Part shown: positions 1 through 8,301 of the stretch, piece after piece
Numbering within the stretch: the stretch's first letter is position 1
Layout of the letters: each line of letters starts with the position of its first letter
The notes under the pieces: model-generated
The model's input: the letters and a program-made list of their open reading frames with translations, nothing else
Databases searched by the model: none
Told to the model about the DNA's origin: nothing
Made by a program: the position numbers and the translations under genes
From: Roseibium hamelinense
GTDB lineage: Bacteria > Pseudomonadota > Alphaproteobacteria > Rhizobiales > Stappiaceae
Length of the DNA stretch: 64,000 bases
Reading direction: 5' to 3'
NCBI RefSeq assembly: GCF_007830545.1
Contig: NZ_VLLF01000003.1
Location: forward strand, 310,001 to 374,000

Positions 1-615
1 CTGCCGGATGTCACGGCGCTGGCCCGCAAATACGACGCCATCGTCATGGTCGACGACTGCCACGCGACCGGTTTCATGGGGCCGAAGGGCGAGGGGACGC
101 CCGCCCATTTCGGGGTCGATGTCGACATCCTGACCGGAACGCTTGGCAAGGCGCTGGGAGGAGGCATCGGCGGCTATATTGCCGGACCTCAACCGGTGAT
201 CGATCTGCTGCGCCAGCGGGCAAGGCCCTATCTGTTCTCCAACTCCCTGCCGCCGGCAATTGTCATGAGTGGGCTGGAAGCCATCCGGCTGGTCGAGGAG
301 GGCGATGATCTGCGCAAGCAGCTGTTTGACAACGCCCGCTACTGGCGCGATGGCCTGACCAATCTCGGCTTTGACCTGCTGCCCGGCGAGCATCCGATCA
401 TTCCGGTCATGCTGGGGGAGGCGAAGCTCGCCCAGGACATGGCGGCGAAGCTGTTTGAGGAGGGCGTTTATGTGTCGGGCTTCTTCTTCCCTGTCGTGCC
501 GCGGGGCCAGGCGCGCATCCGCACCCAAATGAATGCGGCCCTGAGCCGGGAAGAACTGGACCGGGCGCTTGGCGCATTTGAGCGGGCAGGCAAGGCGACG
601 GGAGTTTTGTTATGA
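1..615 (+). CDS. kbl: glycine C-acetyltransferase (2-amino-3-ketobutyrate CoA ligase), 3' part
   Basis: PLP enzyme of the alpha-oxoamine synthase family that splits 2-amino-3-oxobutyrate with CoA into glycine and acetyl-CoA, the second step of threonine catabolism. The frame is already open at base 1, so the 5' half lies outside the window; about 204 of the usual ~395 codons are seen. Visible motifs are VDDCHATG, which contacts cofactor and substrate, and the PLP-lysine motif [15 protein letters not shown]. The C-terminal RIRTQMNAA segment is typical of the family. The stop codon overlaps the tdh start as ATGA, so the two genes form one operon with translational coupling likely. Confidence 0.96.
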   Translation: MPDVTALARKYDAIVMVDDCHATGFMGPKGEGTPAHFGVDVDILTGTLGKALGGGIGGYIAGPQPVIDLLRQRARPYLFSNSLPPAIVMSGLEAIRLVEEGDDLRKQLFDNARYWRDGLTNLGFDLLPGEHPIIPVMLGEAKLAQDMAAKLFEEGVYVSGFFFPVVPRGQARIRTQMNAALSREELDRALGAFERAGKATGVLL

Positions 616-1649
616 GCAACCAGATGAAAGCGCTTCAAAAGTCGGAGCCGAGCGAGGGGCTCTGGATGACACGCGCGCCGGTGCCCGAAATCGGCCCGGA
701 CGACGTCCTGATCCGGATCAACAAGACCGGGATCTGCGGCACCGATATCCATATCTGGAACTGGGATGAATGGGCGGAGAAGACGGTTCCTGTGCCGCTG
801 ATTACTGGCCATGAATTCGCGGGCGAGATTGTCGAGGTCGGCAAGAACGTGCACGACCTAAAAATCGGCCAGCGTTGCAGCGGCGAGGGGCATCTGATCG
901 GCAAGACCTCGCGCCAGTCGCGCGCCGGCAAATTTCACCTTGATCCGGAAACCCGTGGCATCGGCGTCAACGAGCAAGGCGCCTTCGCGGAATATTTGAA
1001 GCTGCCCGCGTTCAATGTCGTGCCGCTGCCCGATGAGATCGACGACGAGATCGGCGCCATCCTCGATCCGCTCGGCAACGCCGTCCATACCGCACTTAGT
1101 TTTGATCTGATCGGCGAGGATGTGCTGGTCACCGGGGCAGGCCCGATCGGCATCATGGCTGCGGCCGTTGCGCGCCACGTGGGCGCGCGCAATGTGGTGA
1201 TCACAGACATCAATCAGGACCGGCTGGACCTGGTCGCCGAGGTCGCGGATGTCGTGCCCGTTAATGTCGCGCACGAGGATCTGAAGGCCGTGGTGTCGAA
1301 GCTCGGCATGCGCGAGGGGTTCGACGTTGGGCTGGAGATGTCCGGCAACCAGATTGCCCTTGATCAGATGGTCGAGCGCCTTGTCATGGGCGGGCATATC
1401 GCACTGCTTGGTATTCCGCCGGGCAAGTCCCCGGTCGACTGGTCGCGGATCGTGTTCAAGGCGATCACCATCAAGGGCGTCTATGGCCGCGAGATCTTCG
1501 AGACCTGGTACAAGATGATCGCCATGCTGCAAAACGGCCTTGATGTGCGCAAGGTGATCACGCATCGGTTCGATGTCGGCGACTTTAAGGACGGTTTTCT
1601 GGCCATGAAGTCCGGCAAGACCGGAAAGGTTGTGCTTAATTGGCGGTAA
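612..1649 (+). CDS. tdh: L-threonine 3-dehydrogenase, zinc-dependent MDR family
   Basis: Oxidises L-threonine with NAD+ to 2-amino-3-oxobutyrate, which Kbl then cleaves. The 345-residue protein is full length for bacterial Tdh. Catalytic-zinc residues are in place (Cys42 in GICGTD, His67-Glu68 in TGHEFAGE), and the nucleotide-binding loop is [12 protein letters not shown]. The lobe that in E. coli Tdh carries four structural-zinc cysteines (about residues 93-116) reads [19 protein letters not shown] here and has no cysteine, a variant I associate with rhizobial homologues. It starts inside the kbl stop codon. A hairpin at 1655-1678 follows the stop. Confidence 0.97.
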   Translation: MSNQMKALQKSEPSEGLWMTRAPVPEIGPDDVLIRINKTGICGTDIHIWNWDEWAEKTVPVPLITGHEFAGEIVEVGKNVHDLKIGQRCSGEGHLIGKTSRQSRAGKFHLDPETRGIGVNEQGAFAEYLKLPAFNVVPLPDEIDDEIGAILDPLGNAVHTALSFDLIGEDVLVTGAGPIGIMAAAVARHVGARNVVITDINQDRLDLVAEVADVVPVNVAHEDLKAVVSKLGMREGFDVGLEMSGNQIALDQMVERLVMGGHIALLGIPPGKSPVDWSRIVFKAITIKGVYGREIFETWYKMIAMLQNGLDVRKVITHRFDVGDFKDGFLAMKSGKTGKVVLNWR

Positions 1650-1654
1650 AGCTC

Positions 1655-1678
1655 AGAGCGGCGTGCGGGCGCCGCTCT
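1655..1678. terminator. GC-rich hairpin between convergent genes
   Basis: AGAGCGGCG (1655-1663) and CGCCGCTCT (1670-1678) form a perfect 9-bp stem around a 6-base loop, directly after tdh and facing the end of the DUF2892 gene. No U-tract follows on the plus strand, so it is either an imperfect intrinsic terminator or an RNA-stabilising hairpin. Confidence 0.5.
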
Positions 1679-1696
1679 CTCTCGCCAGTGGTCGCT

Positions 1697-1900
1697 TCAG
1701 GCGAAGCCGGATTTTTGCGGCAAGCCGAGTTTCTTCAAGATCATCACCACCGGGCACAGACCGGTAAATGACGCCTGCATCAAATGCACACCCAGGATGC
1801 CGGTGAGCCAGAGCCACATGGGGCTCACATAAACCGAGAGCAAAACCGAGGCGAGCACCAGCGCGCCTACGACAAAAAGAATTCCGCGTTCCACCGTCAT
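1697..1900 (-). CDS. DUF2892 small inner-membrane protein (YgaP membrane-domain-like)
   Basis: A 67-residue protein with two hydrophobic helices, beginning MTVERGILFVVGALVLASV and ending in a segment with GLCPVVMILKKLGL, characteristic of the DUF2892/YgaP transmembrane family. Related domains are often fused to or encoded beside rhodaneses and sulfide-responsive repressors. An upstream in-frame ATG exists at 1912, but the ATG at 1900 is preceded by GGAG at proper spacing and is preferred. A near-perfect palindrome lies immediately upstream (1912-1933), which suggests repressor control. Function of the family member itself is unknown; involvement in sulfur metabolism is inference. Confidence 0.85.
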   Translation of the reverse strand: MTVERGILFVVGALVLASVLLSVYVSPMWLWLTGILGVHLMQASFTGLCPVVMILKKLGLPQKSGFA

Positions 1901-1911
1901 GGCGGTCTCCA

Positions 1912-1933
1912 TTCATTAATTCGAATAAATGAA
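1912..1933. promoter_or_regulatory. candidate ArsR-family (SqrR/BigR-type) operator
   Basis: Two 11-base arms, TTCATTAATTC (1912-1922) and GAATAAATGAA (1923-1933), are reverse complements at 10 of 11 positions. The sequence also contains ATTC (1911-1914), eight bases, then GAAT (1923-1926), the spacing I recall for SqrR sites. It sits 12-33 bases upstream of the DUF2892 start, where a bound repressor would block transcription. A SqrR-like protein is encoded at 49149-49496. Confidence 0.6.
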
Positions 1934-2234
1934 ACTATGCGCCTTAAAACCCTCAAGCGCCAGCAGGATCAGTGCGGCACTCCGTCCTTCGGAAAAACGC
2001 TTAATAGTTCAGTGTACTGTATTTTTTATACATACACCTATGAGGTGAAATTTTGCGACGCTTTAAATCTGAATTCATTTAATCGAAAATAATTCTTTTT
2101 ATTTTTTGAAAATATGATAGTCCCTAACTAAGGGGAAGTAAAAAAATAAGCTTTGGAATACGGCTATTCCAAAAGTATTTACGTAAAAATATTCTCCAAA
2201 AATGTGACAAAATTGATATTGAAGGGAGCGTCAG
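1934..2234. other. AT-rich intergenic region before a secreted-protein gene
   Basis: About 300 bases without a convincing gene and much richer in A/T than the surroundings, with runs such as TTTTTATTTTTTGAAAAT around 2094-2112. It probably holds the promoter of the RTX-type gene at 2235, whose ribosome site is GGGAG at 2223-2227. A TTTACGTAA word occurs at 2178-2186. Such AT-rich leaders are common targets of nucleoid-associated silencers; that is inference here. Confidence 0.5.
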
Positions 2235-4787
2235 ATGACAACATCTGCGGCAATTACACGTTATTATGAACATATACTTCAGCGTGCGCCAACCGCAGAT
2301 GAATTATCTGCGGCAGTGTCCAGCGTAGATGGCGGGACGCAGTCCTTAACGCAAATTCGGGACTCGCTTGCGACCAGCTCTGAAGCGGTCACGTTTATTG
2401 ACCAGATCATCCGGATTTATCAGGCCGCTTTTAACCGGTTGCCCGACATAACCGGTATGCAAGGCGCGGGCGGTGATGGCGGATGGCCAGATCAGCTTCG
2501 GGCCGACCCGACCACGCTTTTCACCATTGCGGCAGGTTTCACGAATTCCCAGGAGTTCTTGAATATTTATGGCAGCAACACGGTGTCCACGAATTTTCTG
2601 AACGCGCTCTATTCCAACGTGCTCGGCCGAACGCCCTCAGCAGAAGAGATCGCTGCGTGGTTTGCAACGGGACAGTCGGCAAGTGAAATCCTGATCGGGT
2701 TTTCGAACTCCGCGGAATTCCAGAACAATACAGCATCGGAGGTACTGGCTCTTAAACAGGCGTCTGGAGATGCGGCAGATCAGTCTTCCGTATACAACGG
2801 CACCGACCCTTTGATCTCCAGTGGCAGCACATTTACGCTAACAACCGCAACAGATACGTTCACGGGAACATCGTCGGACGATACATTCTCGGGCGTTTTT
2901 GAAAACGGCGGAACCACAACGATCAATTCTGCCGATACGCTGGATGGTGCAGGTGGAACCGGAGACGCATTGAATATCCGGGCGATCGACAATGCGTCCG
3001 GAGGAAGCACCGTTGCTCCACAGGTTTCAAATACAGAGAACTTCTACATCACGAACCAGGACGCGACGAGCAACGATTTCTTCGCCCTGGATTTCACATC
3101 GACGACAGGCGAGGTGGCGGTTTGGTCAAAATCGTCTGTCGCAGGATCGGTGACCCGTGCATTGAATGTCGATGCGACGACAGCTGGCCTCGACAGCACA
3201 CAGGGGACGCTCGCGGTGAATTTCAGCGGTGCGCGGACCGGCACATCCGATGCATTTTCACTGAACGTGATCGGATCGGGAACGTCCACAGCCGCAGCGG
3301 TTTTTCAGACGATCACAAGTTCGGCGAGCGATGACAGTACGTTCGAAGTTGCAAACATTACGACGAGCACGTCCGATTCATTTGTCCAGCTCGGCACCGG
3401 AAGCATGAGTTTGACCACGGTAAATGTGTCTGGAAGCAACAAGCTGACCATGACAGAAACCAGCTCGACCCTAAGTACGGTGAGTGCTTCGGGAATGACC
3501 GGCGGCGGCGTGGATATCACCGCGACGAGCAGTACTGCAACCGGTTTCAGCTTTACCGGCAGCGGTTCGGACGACCGTATCCTGCTGACCAACACAACCT
3601 TGAACAATGCCTCGTCGTTAAATGGTGGCAACGGGAGCGATACGCTGGCATCGACCAGCTTTTCAGTCACCGCTTCTGTTATCAACAGCGCGACCAACTT
3701 CACGACGCTGGAATCGACAAGTGGCGGAAACCTGACCGCAAGCGACTTTACTGGCATCAATCGCTTTTTGTTTTCCGGGGACGGTAGCACCGGGCGGTCA
3801 AGTATCTCAGGGGTTGAAACAAGTGATAGCTTTGTTTTTTCCGCAGATCAAAGCCAAACCGATGAAGCGCTTAGGTTTACTGGCCAAAATGCTGGCACCA
3901 CGCTGACGTTCGAACTTCAGGCGCAGTCTGGAACGGATGGTCAAGTCGAGGTGTTTGCGAACACAAATAGTGGAAATGATAATGCGGCGGTTGGATTCGG
4001 TGGCAACATTTCATCCGTTGTTATCAACTCGACGGTGTCCGGTACCCAGACCAACGCCAACGCGATCTATGCGGTCGACAACAACTACAATCACTATGCG
4101 TTCGACAATCAGGGCGGTCCGAGCAATTTCACCATCACCGGTGACCATGCTTTGACGATCACTGCACTCGCCGGGGTGAGCATGTCGTCAAGCACGGATA
4201 CGATCGGCTTCGAAAGCGCGGTCAATGTGAATGCCGCGGACTTGTCCGGCGTGCTTCGGATCGCTGGCTCAAACTCCGCTGACGTGATCGCAGGCGGGGG
4301 CGCTGCGGATATCATTTATGGTCTTGGCGGGGATGATACACTCACAGGTAACGGCGGAGCCGACCAGTTCCGATTTGTCGGTTTCAACGCCACGGACAGG
4401 ATAACCGACTTCTCGAATGGGGAAGACAAAGTCGGGTCTAATGTTATCGATTTCGGCAACACGACGGCCACAACCGCAGGCGCGACCCTGAATGCTGCCG
4501 ACTATGTCGATAACCGGGCTGCGATTACTGCGATCGGATCTGCTGATGGTAACAAGGTCATTGAGTTGCAAGGGGCATCTTCGACCACACAGGTTCAGAC
4601 GGATACCGGGGCCGCGGTGGAAGCCTATGTCCTCGTGTTCAACAGCACGACAGGCAGGGGTGAGCTTTGGTACGATTCCGACTGGAGCAACACCGGGCGG
4701 ACGCAGGTTGCAACCTTTGACACGATCACTGATCTTGCCGGTGTTACCGGGTTCAGCAACACCGACTTCGTTGAATTCGTCGCCTAA
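2235..4787 (+). CDS. DUF4214 / RTX-type secreted protein, probable type I secretion substrate
   Basis: An 850-residue acidic, Ser/Thr/Asn/Gly-rich protein without cysteine-rich or enzymatic motifs. Residues ~5-175 carry DUF4214-type helical repeats (YYEHILQRAPTADEL, LYSNVLGRTPSAEEIAAWF). A long beta-rich, Ser/Thr-rich region follows, then one calcium-binding RTX nonapeptide block near residue 685 (GGGAADIIYGLGGDDTLTG) and a C-terminal region typical of type I secreted proteins. There is no N-terminal signal peptide, as expected for that route. A surface-layer or adhesin role is likely but unproved. No ABC/HlyD/TolC transporter genes lie in the window, so export must rely on machinery elsewhere. 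Confidence 0.88.
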   Translation: MTTSAAITRYYEHILQRAPTADELSAAVSSVDGGTQSLTQIRDSLATSSEAVTFIDQIIRIYQAAFNRLPDITGMQGAGGDGGWPDQLRADPTTLFTIAAGFTNSQEFLNIYGSNTVSTNFLNALYSNVLGRTPSAEEIAAWFATGQSASEILIGFSNSAEFQNNTASEVLALKQASGDAADQSSVYNGTDPLISSGSTFTLTTATDTFTGTSSDDTFSGVFENGGTTTINSADTLDGAGGTGDALNIRAIDNASGGSTVAPQVSNTENFYITNQDATSNDFFALDFTSTTGEVAVWSKSSVAGSVTRALNVDATTAGLDSTQGTLAVNFSGARTGTSDAFSLNVIGSGTSTAAAVFQTITSSASDDSTFEVANITTSTSDSFVQLGTGSMSLTTVNVSGSNKLTMTETSSTLSTVSASGMTGGGVDITATSSTATGFSFTGSGSDDRILLTNTTLNNASSLNGGNGSDTLASTSFSVTASVINSATNFTTLESTSGGNLTASDFTGINRFLFSGDGSTGRSSISGVETSDSFVFSADQSQTDEALRFTGQNAGTTLTFELQAQSGTDGQVEVFANTNSGNDNAAVGFGGNISSVVINSTVSGTQTNANAIYAVDNNYNHYAFDNQGGPSNFTITGDHALTITALAGVSMSSSTDTIGFESAVNVNAADLSGVLRIAGSNSADVIAGGGAADIIYGLGGDDTLTGNGGADQFRFVGFNATDRITDFSNGEDKVGSNVIDFGNTTATTAGATLNAADYVDNRAAITAIGSADGNKVIELQGASSTTQVQTDTGAAVEAYVLVFNSTTGRGELWYDSDWSNTGRTQVATFDTITDLAGVTGFSNTDFVEFVA

Positions 4788-4900
4788 CTGTCAGAAGATT
4801 GCGCCTTTTCGCGCCGATCTTGAGGGAGAGTGACGGCACACCAGCCTGGAGAGCGTTGCCCGGGCTGGTGTAAGCGTGTCGACGCGGTTAAACCCCAGGC

Positions 4901-6124
4901 TCAATGGCGCTGAGAGCGCATCCAGTCTGCCTCAAATGTAACGTTGGCGCATCCGGCGAACCGCGCGACACGGTTCAGTTCGGTTTCCAGCTTTTTGAGC
5001 CGGGCCTTGGATGAGCGGATGCCGGGCTCCGGCCAGAAAGCGCGGACATGCAGACAATCGTCTCCGCGAAACGCCTTCATGTCGATCCGGCCGATCAGTC
5101 GGTCACCTTGAAGAACGGGAAACACATAGTAGCCGTATTGCCGCTTTGGCTCCGGCACGAACACCTCGATCCGGTAGTGAAACCCGAACAGGCGTTCGGC
5201 GCGCTTGCGGTCGCGAAGCGCCGGATCGAACGGCGACAGGATTCGCACCCGCTCGGGCGGCGCAGGAAGACCGCGAAGTTCATCCAGTGTTTGCGGCTGG
5301 ATGAAGACCCGGCGCGGTTTGTGGCTGGCCGCGCACAGGATCTCCGCTTCTTCGATCTCGCCGGTTGCCAGCGCCCGCTGGCACCAGTCCTTGGCTTCTT
5401 GGGGCGTGATCAGGTCAAAGAAGGCGGCGATCTCGCCGGATGTGGCAAAGCCGAGCCTTGAAAGGGCCGACCGTGCCGCCCAGTCCACCGTTTCCTCCGG
5501 CTCCGGCCGCAATGTTCTGTGCTTATCGGGAATGACCCTCTCGGTGAGGTCATAGACCTTTTGAAAGCCGTTGCGGCGGCATACGGAAAGCTCGCCGGCC
5601 CGCCAGAGATACTCCAGCGCCGTCTTGGACGGGTGCCAGTCCCACCAGCCGCCGCTTTTGCGGTCCTCGCCTTCGCCGACATCGCCGGAGGTGACAGGAC
5701 CCTGGTCGGCAATGCGCTTCAACACCTCGTCGAACTTGTCGTGAAACCCTTCGCGCCGCCACTTCTGCCAGCGCTCGCCGAGCCGCGCTTTGTCCCGCGC
5801 GAATTTCAGCTGCCAGTGGCCGTAATACGCGGTCGGGATCACCGATGCGTCGTGGGTCCAGTGTTCGAACAGATGGCGATCCTGCTCCAAAAGCCGCTTG
5901 AGCGCCTTTTCCTTGTAGGCGGGGCGGCGGGCGTACAGGATCATGTGATGGGCCCGGGCGACCGTGTTGATGCTGTCGACCTGGACGAAACCGAGCTGAT
6001 CGATGACAGCCATCAGGTCATCGCCCTTGCCCGGTCCAGCAGGCGGGCTCAAAAGCCCGTGCCTGTCCAGAAACAGCCATCGGGCCTGCGCGTTGGTGAC
6101 TTGGGGCAGGGGGGAAGAGGTCAT
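4901..6124 (-). CDS. winged-helix DNA glycosylase-like protein, AlkX/YcaQ family
   Basis: A 407-residue protein of the HTH_42 (YcaQ/AlkZ) superfamily. E. coli YcaQ (AlkX) unhooks interstrand crosslinks and excises N7-alkylguanines. The N-terminal region contains the QxD catalytic-type motif in GFVQVDSINTVARAHH, followed by the conserved HYxR-like segment LYARRPAYKEKAL and FEHWTHDASVIP. The C-terminal part has ILSPFDPALRDRKRAERLF, highly typical of the family. The frame extends upstream to a GTG at 6178, but the ATG at 6124 fits the family length better. No repair operon is visible around it; the gene ends toward the RTX-type gene. Confidence 0.88.
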   Translation of the reverse strand: MTSSPLPQVTNAQARWLFLDRHGLLSPPAGPGKGDDLMAVIDQLGFVQVDSINTVARAHHMILYARRPAYKEKALKRLLEQDRHLFEHWTHDASVIPTAYYGHWQLKFARDKARLGERWQKWRREGFHDKFDEVLKRIADQGPVTSGDVGEGEDRKSGGWWDWHPSKTALEYLWRAGELSVCRRNGFQKVYDLTERVIPDKHRTLRPEPEETVDWAARSALSRLGFATSGEIAAFFDLITPQEAKDWCQRALATGEIEEAEILCAASHKPRRVFIQPQTLDELRGLPAPPERVRILSPFDPALRDRKRAERLFGFHYRIEVFVPEPKRQYGYYVFPVLQGDRLIGRIDMKAFRGDDCLHVRAFWPEPGIRSSKARLKKLETELNRVARFAGCANVTFEADWMRSQRH

Positions 6125-6218
6125 ACGCAGATCTAGCCGTGAGTCCCATGCGCTGCGCAACCCGTTTTCATCTGTCACCGGGGTTTCTGCGATACCGGCA
6201 AGCCGCTAGGCTGATGGG

Positions 6219-6974
6219 ATGAGCCTAATTGAAACAGCGGTTCTTGCCGCTTGCGTGTTTGTGTTTGCCGGGACGGTGAAAGGCGTTGTCGGGTTCGGCC
6301 TGCCGACCCTGGCCCTTGGCCTGCTCGTTGTGTTCATGGGCCACCAAACCGCTATGACGTTGATCCTCTTGCCCTCACTTGCGACCAACCTTGTTCAGGC
6401 TGTTTACGGAGGTCAACTCCGTCTGCTGCTGCGGCGTCTGTGGCTGTTTCTGCTGGCGGCTTTTTTCTGTGTTTGGGTTGGGGCCAGTGTGCTGACAGGT
6501 CTTGGCGCGGGTGTCTCCGAAATCCTGTTGGGAAGCTTGCTTGTTGTCTATGCGTTGCCCGGTTTGATGGGTTTCCAAGCGTCGATCCCACCCGCAAAAG
6601 AGCACTTAATAGGGGGGGCGGCGGGCGGTCTCAATGGGGTTTTGACCGGTCTGACGGGGTCGTTTACTGTTCCCGGCGTTTTTTATTTGCAGTCCATCGG
6701 ACTGCCGCGGGATCAGCTTGTTCAGGCCATGGGGGTGCTGTTTTTGGTTTCGACCTGCGCCCTCGGCATCTCGCTGTCAGGTGTCGGCCGCTTGGAGGCG
6801 GGTCGGCTCGTTTTATCCGGGGCAATGGTGGTCCCGACCCTGGCAGGCCAGTGGCTGGGGATCAAGATCCGCAGCCGGTTGTCGGAAGTGGTCTTCCGCC
6901 GGCTGGTGCTCGCAGTTCTGCTTTGCCTCGGGCTTTATCTTGCGGCGCTGGGGCTTTCGTCTCTGACAGTCTGA
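6219..6974 (+). CDS. TSUP-family permease (TauE/SafE type)
   Basis: A 251-residue integral membrane protein with about seven to eight hydrophobic segments. The first repeat shows the TauE/SafE signature FAGTVKGVVGFGLPTLALGL, and the second half contains the related GGLNGVLTGLTGSFTVPG. Members export sulfite, sulfoacetate or other organic anions across the cytoplasmic membrane, and the substrate cannot be read from sequence. It is divergent from the AlkX-like gene and lies upstream of the PepSY gene with a separate promoter motif between them, so it is probably a single-gene unit. Confidence 0.9.
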   Translation: MSLIETAVLAACVFVFAGTVKGVVGFGLPTLALGLLVVFMGHQTAMTLILLPSLATNLVQAVYGGQLRLLLRRLWLFLLAAFFCVWVGASVLTGLGAGVSEILLGSLLVVYALPGLMGFQASIPPAKEHLIGGAAGGLNGVLTGLTGSFTVPGVFYLQSIGLPRDQLVQAMGVLFLVSTCALGISLSGVGRLEAGRLVLSGAMVVPTLAGQWLGIKIRSRLSEVVFRRLVLAVLLCLGLYLAALGLSSLTV

Positions 6975-6994
6975 TCGGTGCGGCGCACAAAGCT

Positions 6995-7006
6995 TACAAA
7001 CTTGTA
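6995..7006. promoter_or_regulatory. inverted repeat TACAA-AC-TTGTA upstream of the PepSY gene
   Basis: TACAAACTTGTA is a perfect 5-bp inverted repeat with a 2-base spacer, about 90 bases before the PepSY start. Eleven of its bases (ACAAACTTGTA) recur at 9710-9720, in front of the small membrane-protein gene that follows the kinase gene. The pair is a candidate binding site for the response regulator encoded at 7621. Confidence 0.4.
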
Positions 7007-7093
7007 TGGTTCACGCCGGGTGGATGTGAACCGGCTCCTTTATCTCCTTGGTGCAACGGCGAATGAACGCCGGACACGCAAAGGAGAAATAAG

Positions 7094-7450
7094 ATGATGA
7101 ACTTCAAGAAACTGATGATTGCAACCACCGCCCTGGCCCTCGGTGCATCGACTTTTGCGGTGGCTCAGGCGCAGACCTCAGCCGAAGACAAGGCGCCTGC
7201 GCAGCCAGAAGCGGCTGCCGCGATCTTGACCATTGAAGAGGCAATGGACATCGCAAGCGCCAAGGTCCCAGGTGGCACGGTTGTCTCTGCCTACCTGGAA
7301 GACGATGACGATGAGGGGGACCGGGTGGTCTATGAGGTCGAGCTTGTCGACCAGGACGGGGAAAAGGAAGTCTACATTGATGCTGTGTCCGGCGACGTGA
7401 TCGGCATGGACCTTGATACAGATGATGACGAAGATCCCGACAAAGACTAA
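7094..7450 (+). CDS. periplasmic PepSY-domain protein
   Basis: A 118-residue protein with a clear Sec signal peptide (KKLMIATTALALGAS, cleavage near AQAQ) followed by one PepSY domain (ILTIEEAMDIASAKVPGGTV through EKEVYIDAVSGDVIGM) and a very acidic tail of Asp and Glu. Ribosome site AGGAG lies 7 bases before the first of two adjacent ATGs (7094, 7097). It is followed by a two-component system; small PepSY proteins in this position are often targets or modulators of the sensor kinase. The acidic tail may bind divalent metal, which is inference. Confidence 0.9.
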   Translation: MMNFKKLMIATTALALGASTFAVAQAQTSAEDKAPAQPEAAAAILTIEEAMDIASAKVPGGTVVSAYLEDDDDEGDRVVYEVELVDQDGEKEVYIDAVSGDVIGMDLDTDDDEDPDKD

Positions 7451-7620
7451 GCGGTCCGTTTGACCCGGCGCAACACGATGGGAAAGTTGTAGCTTGAACC
7501 GGTCGCGTTGCGGGAACGCGAGGACAGAGCCAGCCCGGAGAACCGGGCTGGTTCTCCTGCAGTCACACGGTAAGAATGGCCTGGGACCGGAATGTGTCGC
7601 CAGCGGTAGGACAGGAAAAG

Positions 7621-8301
7621 ATGCGGCTGCTTTTGTTGGAAGATGATGTGGAGATCGGCCAATGGGTCTTGGATGGCCTGAACCGCGAGGGCCATGTGAC
7701 CGATTGGGTCAAGGATGGCCGGGACGCTTTGGCGGCGGCGATGGGACAGACTTATGATGTCGTGATCCTGGATCGGATGACCCCTGAACTGGATGGGCTC
7801 TCGGTCTTGAAAGCGCTCCGCGCTGCAAGGATCGCAACGCCGGTGCTGTTTCTCACCGCAATGGGCGACGTTGAAGACCGGGTCGAGGGGCTGGAGGCGG
7901 GCGGCGATGACTATCTCGCCAAGCCTTTTGCGTTCAGCGAACTGAAAGCCCGCCTGGGGGCGCTTGGCCGCCGCCACGCTGCACAAGCTGGAAAGGTGGA
8001 AGACACGCTTTTGACCGGGGCCGGCATTAGTCTTGACCTTCTCAAACGCAAGTGCAGCCGCAATGGTGAGGATATAGACCTGAATGCCAAGGAGTTTGCC
8101 CTTATGGAGGCGCTCTTGCGCTCCAAAGGGCGGATCCAGACGCGGACCATGTTGCTGGAGCGGGTGTGGGACATGAACTTCGATCCAACGACCAGCGTGG
8201 TCGAAACGCATATCAGCCGGCTTCGGGCAAAAATCGAAAAACCGTTCGGCGACACGGTGATCCGCACAGTGCGGGGCGCAGGCTATGTCATTGAGGGCTG
8301 A
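7621..8301 (+). CDS. OmpR/PhoB-family response regulator
   Basis: 226 residues: a receiver domain with acidic pocket Asp8-Asp9 (LLEDD), phosphoacceptor Asp51 in VVILDRMTPELDG and Lys101 in LAKPFAF, then a C-terminal winged-helix DNA-binding domain (ERVWDMNFDPTTSVVETHIS, TVRGAGYVI). An in-frame ATG exists 15 codons upstream (7576), but the receiver fold begins at MRLLLLEDD, so 7621 is used. The last 17 bases overlap the kinase gene, showing a coupled pair. Its probable targets are the flanking PepSY and small-membrane-protein genes. Confidence 0.95.
   Translation: MRLLLLEDDVEIGQWVLDGLNREGHVTDWVKDGRDALAAAMGQTYDVVILDRMTPELDGLSVLKALRAARIATPVLFLTAMGDVEDRVEGLEAGGDDYLAKPFAFSELKARLGALGRRHAAQAGKVEDTLLTGAGISLDLLKRKCSRNGEDIDLNAKEFALMEALLRSKGRIQTRTMLLERVWDMNFDPTTSVVETHISRLRAKIEKPFGDTVIRTVRGAGYVIEG

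Noticed and set aside
1784..2092. 102-codon plus-strand frame before the RTX-type gene
   Set aside because: It overlaps the DUF2892 gene in antisense and continues into AT-rich leader sequence with no protein character.
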